64,000 nucleotides of DNA from Azolla caroliniana (lineage: Eukaryota; Polypodiophyta), in NCBI GenBank assembly GCA_043228905.1, contig JBHGNT010000017.1, positions 2,046,001 to 2,110,000 of the forward strand, read 5' to 3'. A program made the position numbers and the translations under genes. How positions within the stretch are numbered: position 1 is the first letter of the stretch; each line of letters begins with the position of its first letter. A model generated the notes under the pieces. It did not search any database. It had not been told where the DNA came from and was given only the letters and a program-made list of their open reading frames with translations. Below, in pieces: positions 11,431 through 22,205 of this stretch.

Positions 11431-12049
11431 TAACAATCGGCAACAATTCAGCTCGTGTTCAGTTTGGGAGTCTAAAACTCAAACCATTTTAAAAAAATAA
11501 AAATAAAACCAAACCAAACCGATTTGTGAAAAGATATTAAATGGAAATTGTCTAAACTGAAACCATTTAAAGCAAACCATTAAAGGGTTTTCTAAGTTCA
11601 AACCAAACTATTCAAGAGATTCACAAACAAGTGAGGTGTTTTAAGCCACAGTTTGCAATTTAGTAACTAGTTTGTGTGCAAACCAAGTTATTATCGACCA
11701 TGCACTCAATTTTTCGAAGATATAAATTTTTTTTAAGAAATGCTTAAGTCATATTCTTAACAATCCATGAGCATTTAATTGAGAAATCAATTAAAATACT
11801 TCATTTCTCAAATGATTAAAATTTAAACCACTAACACAACAGAGCATAAAAAATATTCCAAAATAATAACTTTGAATGCACGTGCCCAAACTATGTTACA
11901 TAAACACGTGTTAAAGCATTGATGAACCATTATGGTTGAACGCAAGCTTTGGTGTTGTTATTGTGAATCTCCTTTTATTTTCTCTATTCTCATTTCCATG
12001 AATTTGAATGCAATATTGTTCTTGGTTATGACCTTTACACCATCACAAA
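11431..12049. other. Insertion-like stretch splitting the copia RT
   Basis: The copia RT reading is lost here and returns at about 12057. The stretch is AT-rich with repeated AACCAAACC / CAAACCATT units between 11450 and 11690, similar in composition to 51270-51490. No coding sequence or terminal repeats were recognised. It may be a small insertion or just decayed sequence. Confidence 0.4.
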
Positions 12050-12728
12050 TGTTAAGATGTATCAACAAATGGTTATAAAATTAATGTATTTGACTATTAC
12101 AGGACCAAGTATCGCATTAGTTGTTGGCATAGTTAGTAAAAACATGCAGGAAACTAAGAAAGCATACTTGAGGGGAGCAAAGAAAAGAATTCTACGATAC
12201 ATTGAAGACACATTGGAATATGGTATTTCGTTTCCAATGATGACTTTTCTCATCATTTCTTTTATGATGCAAATTAGGTTTGAGATAAAGAAACAAGAGT
12301 AAGTACAAGTTGATATTAGTGTTCACTTGGAAGCGGGGTTGTTTCATGGTTATCAAAGATGTAGCTAACAGACACGTTAAGTACTACTAAAGTAGAGTAC
12401 ATAATTGCAACCCGTATTGTACATGGAGCTATATGGTTAGAGATGTTATAAAAATGTTATTGTTGATTATCTATTGTGATTATCATAAGCTCAATCTTGT
12501 TAACGACAAAATTTCATGCTTGCAGTCAAATTACTTAAGTGCAATATCATTTTGTTTGTGAGAAGATTGTTGAATCTGTAGTTGATTTGGACCATGTGAA
12601 GACAAATGATCAAGTTGTTGATATCTTCAGTAAACCATTCCCAAAGAAAATTTCTTTTAAGTTTTGAAACAAGCACATTCTTTATAATATGAAGATGTGC
12701 ATAATAGGAGTTTTAAAGTATATATCAA
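12050..12728 (+). pseudogene. Copia RT C-terminal and RNase H remnant
   Basis: YQQMVIKLMYLTITGPSIAL and AKKRILRYIEDTLEYGISF (12057-12240) match the copia RT/RNase H junction. Further pieces follow, including SKPFPKKISFKF at about 12630-12665 (family form ADIFTKPL). Several stops interrupt it. Confidence 0.7.
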
Positions 12729-12912
12729 TGTTGGAACCTCAAACCTCCACTAGGGTACGATGATATTTGTTATATTATACGTACAAAGTATCAATATGAT
12801 TGATAAATAGGATGCCGTGTAGCAACCATGGTGATGACCTTCACTTACATATAAAGAGGGCTTACCTAGCCATTTTTAATACATATACATAGATTTTTGG
12901 TTTTTTCCTACA
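12729..12912 (+). repeat. Copia 3' LTR
   Basis: It begins TGTTGGAACCTC and ends TTTTTTCCTACA, the TG...CA form of LTRs, directly downstream of the RNase H end. A TATA-like ACATATAAAGAGGG lies at about 12847-12860. It resembles the LTR remnant at 1121-1222. Confidence 0.65.
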
Positions 12913-15560
12913 TAAACCAGTTACAAATTACAGAATATGTACTTTGTGCATATTTGCAATGGACACATTCTTATCACATATATATGTATATTACTAACAT
13001 TTTACTACTAGAATACTAGTAATAGTTGTATTAAATCATAGATTTGCTGCTTGCTTTGGGTATTGTTTTTTGGAAGGGACATCCCCTTTCTATCAAGCAT
13101 GTACTCTTGAGTCCTATCCTTACACCGGTCAAGACCCATCCTTCAATTATGCTACTTTGAAAAAACAATTAGTAACACTGAATCAAGTATAACCAACTAT
13201 AGACAAATTTGATTGGGGGGAGGGGGGTGATTTATGAGGATATATAGGTAAGTACATATATAAGTTAGGATGGATCTAGCAATGAATGCGAAAGTGAGCC
13301 AAGATATCTAAAATATCCATTTCATTAATGCCAAGGCATCTCCTATTCAAATATTCCAAATTAAAAAGGGTGTTCTGTAGAACACAAGTGCCTCAAAAAG
13401 TCTATGAAAATAACTACTTCATTATGTAAAATTCAACCTCAGTCAAAGTTATCACGTATCAATAATTGTAAGTCAAGAATACATCTTGCGTTATCGTCCA
13501 CTAAATTAATCTCTTTTATATATGACAATGGATTGTGTATATGAGTGATTTATTGGGTATATATGCATGTAACATCACAAATGGTTGTGACAATTGTGTG
13601 TCTATTTGGTTACTTTGAGGTTTGCAACAAATCACACATAGTCTATACATAATTGTACTTCCTTACGCATTGATAATCTTACTTCAAGCTTTTGTGGATG
13701 GTAAATAAATACTCTATGACTAAATCGAACTTTTGTTAATCTATTTCTTATCCATATTTACTAAGGTTTTATCTATGACAAACCCTTCTTGTTTGTTACG
13801 GTTCTCATGAAATGGACAATCACATTCATACTCCATTCGTTTAAATGTTCTAATATGACACGTCACAAACTTTCTTTATGGTTTTTAATTGCATGACATT
13901 GAGATTTCCAATCCGTAATCTTATACATTCCTAAAATATGTGGTTGATAGTTGTGCAATAATGGCAATTTTACGCAAGCACTGTGCATGACCTCAAACGA
14001 AAATATTGAAGAGTTATCATATTGAACACAACCACAAGAATCACTATATTTATGTGTTTATTTCCTTAAAACTTTAGAACTTCCTCATGATAACCTTGTG
14101 AATATATAAGAAATAATTAGCGGTCATTTGTCTAAAGTAAGGTTTTTCTCGTGATAGAAAGTCCAATATTTCACATTGTGCTTTAGAATGCAATGGCTTC
14201 TTTTTCTCATTTCTAGTTGTTGTGGTCATGATGTACATTTTTTGAACAAGGTAACAAACCTTTCTTATTGTTTCTCTTTACATACCTTTGTCACTTAGTA
14301 GTAGTTGTTTGATTCTCTCTATGTCCGATTGCATGCCACCGCAATCTCTTGGATAATTGTGTTAAAGCTACACCCCAACATCCAAATGCTCATTAGAACA
14401 TATCCTACTTGTACAAGTTTTATTTATGCTAATTAAGTTGTAAACTCAACAAAACTTGGAAGCTTGTTTCATCATCTAGCCTAGCCATAAACTCCACAAA
14501 CTATTGCATCTCATATACACTATAAAGGTAGTATTGATAAATTCCAATTTTGTTAACATTTGTTTTTTATATCAAGCTTATCGGTGTCAATCAATAAGGA
14601 AACAATTGACCTATCGAGTAGAAGATGTGAAATGTTGACAGTTTTGAGTAGAGAGAGACAGAGAGAAGAGAATGTCATCAAGTTTTAAGTTGGATCAAAT
14701 CTTTATGTTGGTACAAAGCTTGTCATGATTATTCAAATTTCACCTTGTCAAATCACATGGTAAGAGTGCATGAATGGAAAAACCTTGAATAGAGTGTGTC
14801 AATTGATCAATACTTTGTTTACACACATATTTAATCACAAAAAATTGGAGCTATTGTCTCTTACTTCCACCATCAGAGCCCTTAAGTGATTATAGTATGG
14901 AGCTTGACTGAGAGGTCAAATTGTCACGAATGTTCTCAAGGAACATCCTTCATTGTAATTTCAATTAGTTTCATTCCATAATAAATTATGCCAATTGATC
15001 TAACATGTATACTAATCTAGAGTAGATTAATCTATTAGTGTATGTATATCCTTAGGACCTTAGGGCGTTTTGCTTAATACTAATGTAGTATAATTTTTTG
15101 GAAAAAATCAAAAAAATTATTGATGGCAAAAAAGTCATTTGATCTCATGGTTGTCTAGAATTTATCGGTTGGGCCTCACTCTCACAACTAAAGTTGCACA
15201 CATCGTGCTTCCCAGATGACAATGTCTTGTTTCCATTGGATTTTTAATCAAGGAAAGTCTTAAAAAGTGTAATTGAGATCATATGTATGAAGTATGGTAT
15301 TATGATTGAGCAATCATAAGGCACTCAATGGTTTCTTACTTTTGCTCCAAAAAGTGATGCAAATTTTCCTCGGAGTGTGTGGTTACAAGAACAAAATTTA
15401 CTACTAAGGTATTGTGAAAAGTGAAGCGAAAAAAACAAGGGAAGGAGCCTACCAATATATGTGGGTTTCATTCATTCATCATGTCTTGTGTTCCTCCTTG
15501 TGCTCCAACAATAATAAGCAATACTTAGGATAGGTAGCTCTTCTCTTTGTTTTTTGTTTT
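12913..15560. other. Gene-free AT-rich region; LINE-like tail near 15050-15120
   Basis: No protein family or RNA gene is recognised in 2.6 kb. Near 15050-15118 a CTTAGGGCGTTTTGCTTAAT motif followed by A-rich AAAAAATCAAAAAAA resembles the LINE 3' ends at 1056-1120 and 5070-5133, so a truncated LINE may end here on the plus strand. Confidence 0.4.
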
Positions 15561-16334
15561 TTTATCTCTCTTGTGGAATGGAATGAAAGGAGGTAATTAC
15601 GTGCCTACGGCCTCCTCTCTCTCTCTCTCTCTCTCTTCTTCACTCTACTCCCACCTTTACTTTTAACACACAAAAAGCAAGGAACTCAAAACTAAATACA
15701 TTCTTCTTGAGCCACCCCCATAAGTTTTATTACAAAAAAGGGATAAAAAGCCATTTGACTTGCCACCTCCAAGTCTCCCTACCACACTCCAGAGAGATTC
15801 ATTCCCATCAATTTGATCGGTTAAGTGTCACGATCGATCGAAGCACTCCGAAAGATGGGAGGGGGTGTCGTACGAGTAAAACACAACATCGGCAGTGTTT
15901 ATGCACCGACTTGGGAGACAAGGACTGTTCGGCGGTAACTACTACGACTATTACAACTAGTATTACTAATACTATCTAGGGCAATGAAAAAACTAATACA
16001 AACATATAATTCTCTGGTGGGACGGGATTCGTGGTGGGTTCCGGGCCCACTATTGTAGGTTGGTTGGTTCAAGGAGAGACAAAGAGCGCATATGGGTGTG
16101 TGTGTGTGTGTGTATGGATGGACGGCCGGACATTATGGGAAAGAAAATTTAACGTCTCTGCCCTGCCTGGGATGATGGTCTTTTATGTATTTAAACAACA
16201 GTAAACAAGATCACGTCTCCCACTCCACCTCCGCCTCCTCCCTCGTTTCACCACTACAGCTCCTGCCGTTCTGCTTCTCCTTATTTTCACCTAGCTGCTG
16301 AGCTCCTCCCCCATCCCACCACCCCATCATCATC
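15561..16334 (+). promoter_or_regulatory. Upstream region of GPAT gene with CT and GT tracts
   Basis: A (CT)n tract lies at 15614-15636 and a (GT)n tract at 16096-16113. A TATA-like TATTTAAA lies at 16188-16195, about 140 bp before the start codon, followed by a C-rich leader (16210-16330). The 90-residue frame at 15707-15979 has no recognisable content and is probably chance. Core promoter assignment is inferred from position and composition. Confidence 0.45.
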
Positions 16335-17879
16335 ATGCCTCCAAATTACGCCGATCCGGTCGACGTCCCCTACTTCTTCTCACAGCTGCCGCACCCACGC
16401 CATGACCATCATGACCAGGACCATGAGCACCATGACCATGACCATGACCATGACCATGACTATGACCGCGTCCTACTGGAGGGCGCCTTGTTTCGCCGCT
16501 CCGACCCTTTCCCTTACCTTTTCCTTGTGGCCATGGAGGCCGGCAGCATGCCACGTGCATTGCTCCTCCTCCTCCTCCTCCCCATTTCCTGGCTCCTCGC
16601 TCAATCTGGCCACCGCGCTTCCGCCTTCAACCTCCTCCTCTTCGTCGCCGTCTCCGGCCTCCGCCTCAAGGACGTGGAGGCCGTGGCCAGGGCCGTCCTC
16701 CCCCGCTTCCTGTCCGAGGACGTCTCCGCCACCGCTTGGAAGAAGCTCTGCACCTCGCAATCCCACGGATGGGCGGCGCTCGGGCCGCGTCGGAGTCGGC
16801 GTCGGCGGCTCTGCGTGGTCACGGAATGGCCGCGTGCCTTCGTGGAGCCATTCGCTCGCTACCAGCTGGGCGCGGAGCAGGTCGTGGGAAGCGAGCTCAT
16901 GGTGGCTCCCCGCACTGGCCGCTGCATTGGTTTCGTCAGCTCCCCCCCAACTCCTCCTCCTGGCCACAAGCTGGCGCATGTTTCTCCTGACCCGAAGCTG
17001 GCCCATGTCCCAGAGGAAGAAGGGTTGGCGGACCTGGCGAACCCAGTGGTGTTCCACGACGGCCGGCTTGCGCAACGGCCTACGCCGCTGCTCGCGCTGC
17101 TCATCTTCCTCTGGATGCCCGTGGGGATACTGCTGGCGCTCTTCCGCCTCCTCATATGTGGCCACTTCGTGCCATTCCGTTGGTGGCTACCGGCGGTGAG
17201 GCTGTCGGGGATCAACATCATCGTGAAAGGGAAGATGCCAGAGGAGGAGGAGGAGCAGGGCGGCGGGCGGCTTATTGTGTGCAACCACCGGACGCTGGCG
17301 GATCCCATCATGATATCGGTGGCACTGGGGCGTCCCGTCACGGCCGTGACGTACAGCCTGAGCCGAGTGTCGGAGATGGTGGCGCCCATCACGACGGTTC
17401 GGTTGGACCGGAACGCCGCGGCGGATCTGAAGAAGCTGAGACATTTAGTGGAGGAGGAGGGGAGGACGGTGGTGGTTTGCCCCGAGGGGACTACGGGCCG
17501 CGAGCCCCTCCTCCTCCGGTTCAGCGCGCTCTTCGCCGAGGTGACCGACCGAATCCTCCCGGTCGCCATCAACACCAAGGTCTCCCTCTTCCACGGCACC
17601 ACAGTCCGCGGATTCAAGGCCCTCGATTCCTTCTTCTTCCTCATGAACCCCTCCCCGACGTACGAGATCCATTTCCTGGAGCCGCTCCCCCGCCACGCTA
17701 CGTGCGGTTCTGGGGGCGTGTCCCGGGTCGATGTGGCCAACCACGTGCAGCGGCTCATCGCATCCTCTCTTGGCTTCCGGTGCTCCTCGTTCACGCGCCG
17801 GGACAAGTACCGCTTCCTCGTCGGGAGTGACGGCTCCGTCACCCCGTCCTTGCAACCCTTCTCTTCCGTCCGCAGTTAA
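16335..17879 (+). CDS. GPAT: Glycerol-3-phosphate acyltransferase, land-plant (sn-2) type
   Basis: The single exon encodes 514 residues, the usual length of land-plant GPATs. These enzymes move acyl groups from acyl-CoA to glycerol-3-phosphate at the ER, feeding cutin or suberin. The order is a His/Asp-rich N-terminus (23-44), a HAD-like domain, a hydrophobic segment (about 260-285) and the acyltransferase domain with N317-H318-x4-D323 and PEGTT at 383-387 followed by GREPLLLRFS. In the HAD-like domain the DxDGT motif reads DYDRVLL (42-48): both Asp remain, but Gly-Thr is lost. The later GDxxxD motif of phosphatase-active GPAT4/6/8 is not seen; FHDGRLAQRPTP is closer to the GPAT1/5/7 style. 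I therefore infer no phosphatase step and a lysophosphatidic acid product. Plant GPAT genes often have an intron; none is needed here. GC is much higher than the surroundings, especially at third positions. Confidence 0.9.
   Translation: MPPNYADPVDVPYFFSQLPHPRHDHHDQDHEHHDHDHDHDHDYDRVLLEGALFRRSDPFPYLFLVAMEAGSMPRALLLLLLLPISWLLAQSGHRASAFNLLLFVAVSGLRLKDVEAVARAVLPRFLSEDVSATAWKKLCTSQSHGWAALGPRRSRRRRLCVVTEWPRAFVEPFARYQLGAEQVVGSELMVAPRTGRCIGFVSSPPTPPPGHKLAHVSPDPKLAHVPEEEGLADLANPVVFHDGRLAQRPTPLLALLIFLWMPVGILLALFRLLICGHFVPFRWWLPAVRLSGINIIVKGKMPEEEEEQGGGRLIVCNHRTLADPIMISVALGRPVTAVTYSLSRVSEMVAPITTVRLDRNAAADLKKLRHLVEEEGRTVVVCPEGTTGREPLLLRFSALFAEVTDRILPVAINTKVSLFHGTTVRGFKALDSFFFLMNPSPTYEIHFLEPLPRHATCGSGGVSRVDVANHVQRLIASSLGFRCSSFTRRDKYRFLVGSDGSVTPSLQPFSSVRS
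16431..16466 (+). repeat. In-frame CATGAC hexanucleotide tract in GPAT
   Basis: About five to six tandem CATGAC units encode alternating His-Asp directly before the degenerate HAD motif. Being a hexamer array, it can change length without breaking the frame. Confidence 0.85.
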
Positions 17880-19890
17880 GAGGATCACCACAACCCACAG
17901 GATATATAAATGCCGGATCAACACTCTGATCTTATTCCCCTTGCCTATAAATGTCTACATTGCATCCCTTTGTTTTTTTTCCTGGTAAAATCATATGATA
18001 TAAGTACCAGCTATAATAGTAGAACATACACATAAATGTATGCATTCTCTTGATGAATTTGGAGAAAGGCTAGACTAAGTAGTAAAAGTAGGTAATTTAG
18101 CCTTCTTAAGGGACATTGGTTAATTACTGATGACGTCCACTAGGAACATTTAACTATGCCCAATTATGGTATGCATTCTTAAATTCTTTCTAAGTACAAC
18201 ATAAATGCTGCTTACTCTTCTTCCAGCTTTGAGTATGAATAAGAGGAATGCATATCATGCAATCAGCTGGAAACACTAGTATATACTATATACTGCATTT
18301 GTATTTTACTTTTATTTTTGGGTGTTGCTTATTCGAGATTGGTGCTCCGCTTTTAATGAAGGTATTGAATCCATGCTTTTGATCTTCCCTGGTCTGAAAT
18401 GTTCATTAAACAATCTGATTGCACCTATTGCAAACTGTGATCTATAATTAATACCAAAAACCATAAGGTTTAGACACTACTCATGCATGCACTAGTCACT
18501 CTATATATTTTATCTATGACTATTATTATTATTATTATTATTATTATAGAGACGCCTATGAACTCTTCACATTCCCTTCAAGAGTCCAGTGACGAGTCCC
18601 CAATGTGACAAGACAACGTATTTTAAGTGAAACAAACATGGCTGGTCCGTTTCTTGCGGTGTTAAATGGGCAGTCCCTAAAACAAACTAGTTCTCATGTC
18701 CTTTGATTACTTCTTTTGGAATAAACTTTAAACAGAAAAAAAGTTTTCTTTCTTTCTTTCTTTAAACATCATCCTCCATTCTGGTGGATCATTCTATGAT
18801 AGACTTGTAATGCTCTCAAGGGTTTGTTTCCTCTTCGCTTTTAGGGATGGTATTCAAAGGATCATCTCCTGCGATTTTTTTATGTTTGAAGTTGATATGA
18901 AGAGTAAAAATAAATGTTTCATGAAACCATTTTAAGACTATATTTAGTTAATGTTTTATGTCTTTCTTGACAAGGCCATATGGAAAATTACTTGCTCCAT
19001 ATTGTTCTATTGGCATCCCCCAACATCTCTGCTTGCCTCTTGAGTCACTTGTCTATTTGTGCATGCTTATACTTATATAGCTTTGATTCCAAGCTTTGTC
19101 AATGTTTTACGACAACGATCAATATACTAAGCCATATTACAACAACTCGAGAGATGCAAGTAAGAGGTCAATATATTCCCTTTGAGCATAAACTTTAAAC
19201 ACTTATAAATATTCAAAATGTGTATGTATTACGACAACTCAAGAGATGCAAGTAAGAGGTCAATATATTCCCTTTGAGCATAAACTTTAAACACTTATAA
19301 ATATTCAAAATGTGTATGTAATTCTTTCTTTCTTTAATTTTAGCTCAAATTCTTGTTGGTGCGAATAAGAATCAACTACCCTTGAAGAGCGTAATGCCAA
19401 CAATGTAGCTATGAGGTACTTGTTAGGTAAAGCAACCTAATGCATTATAGGAAATCGCTCCTCATGTCTACATTACCCGAACTCCCTTCCTCTCCTTTGT
19501 GCCCTTGAACAATACAGAAAAAGTGATTGGCAATACTGATTGCCATTATAAGAGCTGACCTGGATACTTATCTGGGCTCTCCATAACTCCTAAATCCATT
19601 TTGAGATTGATGTGATGATGGAGGGATATGAATAAATTTTATTCTTTGCTTTTGATTTGAAATAGAGAGAAAAAGATTTGATATCGCTATTCTTTTTCAC
19701 AATTACACTTTCCATCTTGGCAAATGTGGATGTTTTTTACCTGAATCATCCATTTTTTCCTGAATATATGACATCAAAGACATGGCTAAAGAATAGTAAC
19801 ACAGAAAGGCATACCTTCACCAGTAATAAAAGCACACCTGACAACCACCTCAGCATATATTATACTCTTTTCCCCCGTGAAAAACACGTG
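17880..19890. other. Intergenic region with ATT microsatellite and a 92-bp tandem duplication
   Basis: No gene is supported. (ATT)n lies at 18521-18548, a (TTTC)n run at about 18746-18764, and an exact-looking tandem pair occurs at 19136-19227 and 19228-19320. The remainder is unique AT-rich sequence. Confidence 0.5.
19136..19320. repeat. 92-bp tandem duplication
   Basis: Two copies (19136-19227, 19228-19320) differ at only a few positions near their left ends (CAACTCGAGAG versus CAACTCAAGAG). It is a recent local duplication in non-coding DNA. Confidence 0.85.
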
Positions 19891-19891
19891 C

Positions 19892-20295
19892 ACTTTTCAG
19901 TTGCAATGTAAACTCCTTGATTTTAGGTTTTCCAATGACCACCAATATTCATCCTCAAAGCATTGATTTTATCAACTTCTCCTTGCATCCCAGCATCTGC
20001 ATATATATCGTGGAAAACCAATGCACTTTTCACTTTTATCAGTTAACTCCTTGATTTAGGGCATTCCAATGTTGACCAGTATTCATCCTCAAAGCATTGA
20101 TTTTATCAAACTCTCTTTGCATCCCAGCATCTGCATATATGTTGTGAAAGACATGCACTTTTTCACTTCCAACAATCAACTCCTCGATTTAGGGTGTTCC
20201 AATGACCATCAGTATTTATCCTCAAAGCATTGATTTTATCAACTTCTCCTTGCATCCCAGCATCTGCATATATATCTCGCATGCAGATATATGCT
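19892..20295 (-). repeat. Tandem triplication of the PPR gene 3' end
   Basis: Three copies of a 133-134-bp unit lie head to tail. The shared ATCCCAGCATCTGCATATAT starts at 19987, 20121 and 20254. The rightmost copy is the real end of the PPR coding region at 20163-22205; the two left copies are downstream of its stop. In the minus direction they would encode further copies of the last E-motif residues but are not in an open frame with the gene. Confidence 0.85.
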
Positions 20296-22205
20296 GCAGC
20301 ATTGTCTACTTCCAAATGAATTGACTGCTCAAAAACCCATTGTCCAAGCTCCACCTTCCTCCATTTCCGGCATGCACCTAACAGAACCGACCATAATCGA
20401 AAACGGTATTCAGGTTGCACCTTTTCAACCACACTTATTGCCTTCTCAAAGTGACCTGCTCGGCTGAAAAGATCAACCATGCAGCTGTAGTGCTCTAAGT
20501 CTGGGGTGAGGCTATAAATAGTGCTCATTGCGTCAAAATACATCTGCCCATCCTCAACTAAACCTGCATGATTGCATGCTGACAACATAACAACAAATAT
20601 AATCCGATCTGGCACAATACCATCTGCAACCATTTGGCCAAATAAGGCATACACTTTTTCTACTTCACCAAGCTGAGCATACCCTGCGATCAGTACTGTC
20701 CATATGTTCACATCCCTTTCAGGAAGCTCGTTAAAAACTTCATCTGCCCTCCCCAGCATCCCACACTTGGAATACATGTCAATTAATGCATGTCCAAGCA
20801 TGATATCTTTTCCTAATAGGCCCAGTTTTCTTACTTCGGCAAATATATCTTCACCTTTCTCAGCTGACCCCATGTTTGCACAAGCTTTCAAAGCACAAGC
20901 GAAGGTAGCTGCATCTGCAGGAACATCTTTCTCCAGCATCCTTCCAAAGCAGTTCAGTGCTTCCTCATTAAGTCCCTGCTGGACATACCCTGCAATCATA
21001 GATGTCCAAGTCACAACATCTGGAGCTGGAATCTTATCAAATACTTCTTGTGCTTTTCCAAGCATACAATTTCTCACATACATGTGGACCAATGCATTAC
21101 CAAGAGCAGTATCTTTCGGAAACAAACCCAGCCTCACAACTTCGGCATGAATTTCTTCACCCTTCACTCCACTACCACAAGCTTTCAAAACACACGAAAA
21201 GGTAAATGCATCTGGAATATGACCCTCATCTCTCATTTCTTCAAGTAAATCTACTGCTTTATTGCCTTCTGCATGCTCTGCATACCCTGAAATTAATGCA
21301 GTCCATGAGACAGCATCCTTTACAATAAGGGAATCAAAGACTTCTTGTGCTCGAAAAAGAAACCCACATTTGGCATACATGTCCACCAATGCGGTGGCAA
21401 GTTTGATATTTTTCCTCACTAAGCCTTGTTTCAGGACCTCAGCATGTATCTCTTCTCCCATATTAGCCGATTTTGTAATGCTACAAGCTTTCAGTAAGCA
21501 AGTAAAAGTAACTGCATTGGGTGAAATTCCCTCATCCCTCATCTGCATTAAACAATCCAAAGCTTTGTCAGCAAGCCCATGCTGGACATAGCCAGAGATC
21601 AATGCAGTCCAAGAGACAACATCTCGTATTGAAATGTCATCAAACACCTCTTGTGCTTTTCCAAGATCCCCACATTTTGCATACATATCCACAAGCGAGG
21701 TTGCAAGCATAACATTTTTTGCTAGAAACACTCCTTTGCTGACTTCAGCATGTATCTCTACCCCTTTTCTTGTTGATCTCATGCTCCCACAAGCTTTCAC
21801 GATGGAAGCAAATGTGACAACATCTGGAGAGATACCCTCATCTTGCATCCTTTCAAAGCAATTCAATGCTTCATTACCAAGTCCGTGTTGGACATATCCA
21901 CCAATCAATGCATTCCAGGAAACAACAGTCCTCAAAGGAATCTCATCAAGCACTCGCCGTGCTTTTGCAAATGCGCCACATTTGGCGTACATACTCACAA
22001 CAGCAGTATTCAAATACAAATCCTCCCGAAACAATCCTCTTTGGATGATATTTTCATGTATTCTGCTGCCTTCTTGAATGTTCTTATGTTTTCCACATAG
22101 CTTCAGAAACTCCAGAAGAGAAGCCTGACCTCGATTTGATCCGAAAACAAGATTTGGACAATTCCCATTCCTTCCATCCTGCATGTATGTTATTTGGGAA
22201 TCCAT
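20163..22205 (-). CDS. PLS-class pentatricopeptide repeat protein, E domain, no DYW
   Basis: The intronless gene encodes 680 residues. I chose ATG at 22205; the frame also extends two codons upstream through a TTG. PPR proteins of this class bind organellar RNA one base per repeat and mostly specify C-to-U (in ferns also U-to-C) editing sites. Five P-L-S modules of about 100 residues are visible, each with a VVSWTALISGYVQHG-type repeat, an S repeat ending ACGS/ACSI and a GLxxKDxxLxxALVDMYAKCG repeat. One module (SGVKGEEIHAEV) is four residues shorter. The C-terminus has E1/E2-like sequence (RLWSVLLGACRKWRKVELGQ, then YADAGM) and ends without a DYW deaminase, so any editing would need a partner in trans. 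A clear transit peptide is not evident. Its paralogue lies 3 kb upstream on the same strand. Confidence 0.9.
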   Translation of the reverse strand: MDSQITYMQDGRNGNCPNLVFGSNRGQASLLEFLKLCGKHKNIQEGSRIHENIIQRGLFREDLYLNTAVVSMYAKCGAFAKARRVLDEIPLRTVVSWNALIGGYVQHGLGNEALNCFERMQDEGISPDVVTFASIVKACGSMRSTRKGVEIHAEVSKGVFLAKNVMLATSLVDMYAKCGDLGKAQEVFDDISIRDVVSWTALISGYVQHGLADKALDCLMQMRDEGISPNAVTFTCLLKACSITKSANMGEEIHAEVLKQGLVRKNIKLATALVDMYAKCGFLFRAQEVFDSLIVKDAVSWTALISGYAEHAEGNKAVDLLEEMRDEGHIPDAFTFSCVLKACGSGVKGEEIHAEVVRLGLFPKDTALGNALVHMYVRNCMLGKAQEVFDKIPAPDVVTWTSMIAGYVQQGLNEEALNCFGRMLEKDVPADAATFACALKACANMGSAEKGEDIFAEVRKLGLLGKDIMLGHALIDMYSKCGMLGRADEVFNELPERDVNIWTVLIAGYAQLGEVEKVYALFGQMVADGIVPDRIIFVVMLSACNHAGLVEDGQMYFDAMSTIYSLTPDLEHYSCMVDLFSRAGHFEKAISVVEKVQPEYRFRLWSVLLGACRKWRKVELGQWVFEQSIHLEVDNAAAYICMRDIYADAGMQGEVDKINALRINTDGHWNTLNRGVDCWK

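Larger units (their letters stand above)
1121..12912 (+). mobile_element. Decayed Ty1/copia retrotransposon split by nested insertions
   Basis: The right end of a 5' LTR (about 1121-1222, ending TTTTTTCCTACA) is followed by a primer-binding-like GGTATCAAAGCC. The 3' LTR (12729-12912) starts TGTTGGAAC and ends in the same TTTTTTCCTACA. Between them, all on the plus strand and full of stops and shifts, lie gag-like sequence (about 7380-7740), GAG-pre-integrase and integrase-like sequence (about 9674-10330), reverse transcriptase pieces (11080-11430, 12050-12300) and the RNase H end (about 12330-12665). A gypsy element, a LINE, a gypsy fragment and a second LINE interrupt the order. The assignment of both LTR ends to one element is inferred from matching ends, orientation and domain order. 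Confidence 0.65.

Noticed and set aside
15707-15979. 90-codon frame upstream of GPAT
   Set aside because: No recognisable domain; it ends in a Thr-rich trinucleotide-like stretch and lies in probable promoter DNA.
16473-17924. Several long frames opposite or out of phase with GPAT (230, 327, 265, 224 codons)
   Set aside because: High GC and strong third-position bias of the real gene create open shadows; all acyltransferase motifs are in the plus frame from 16335.
20704-22100. Plus-strand frames across PPR gene A, up to 148 codons
   Set aside because: Antisense shadows of repeated PPR codons; no family.
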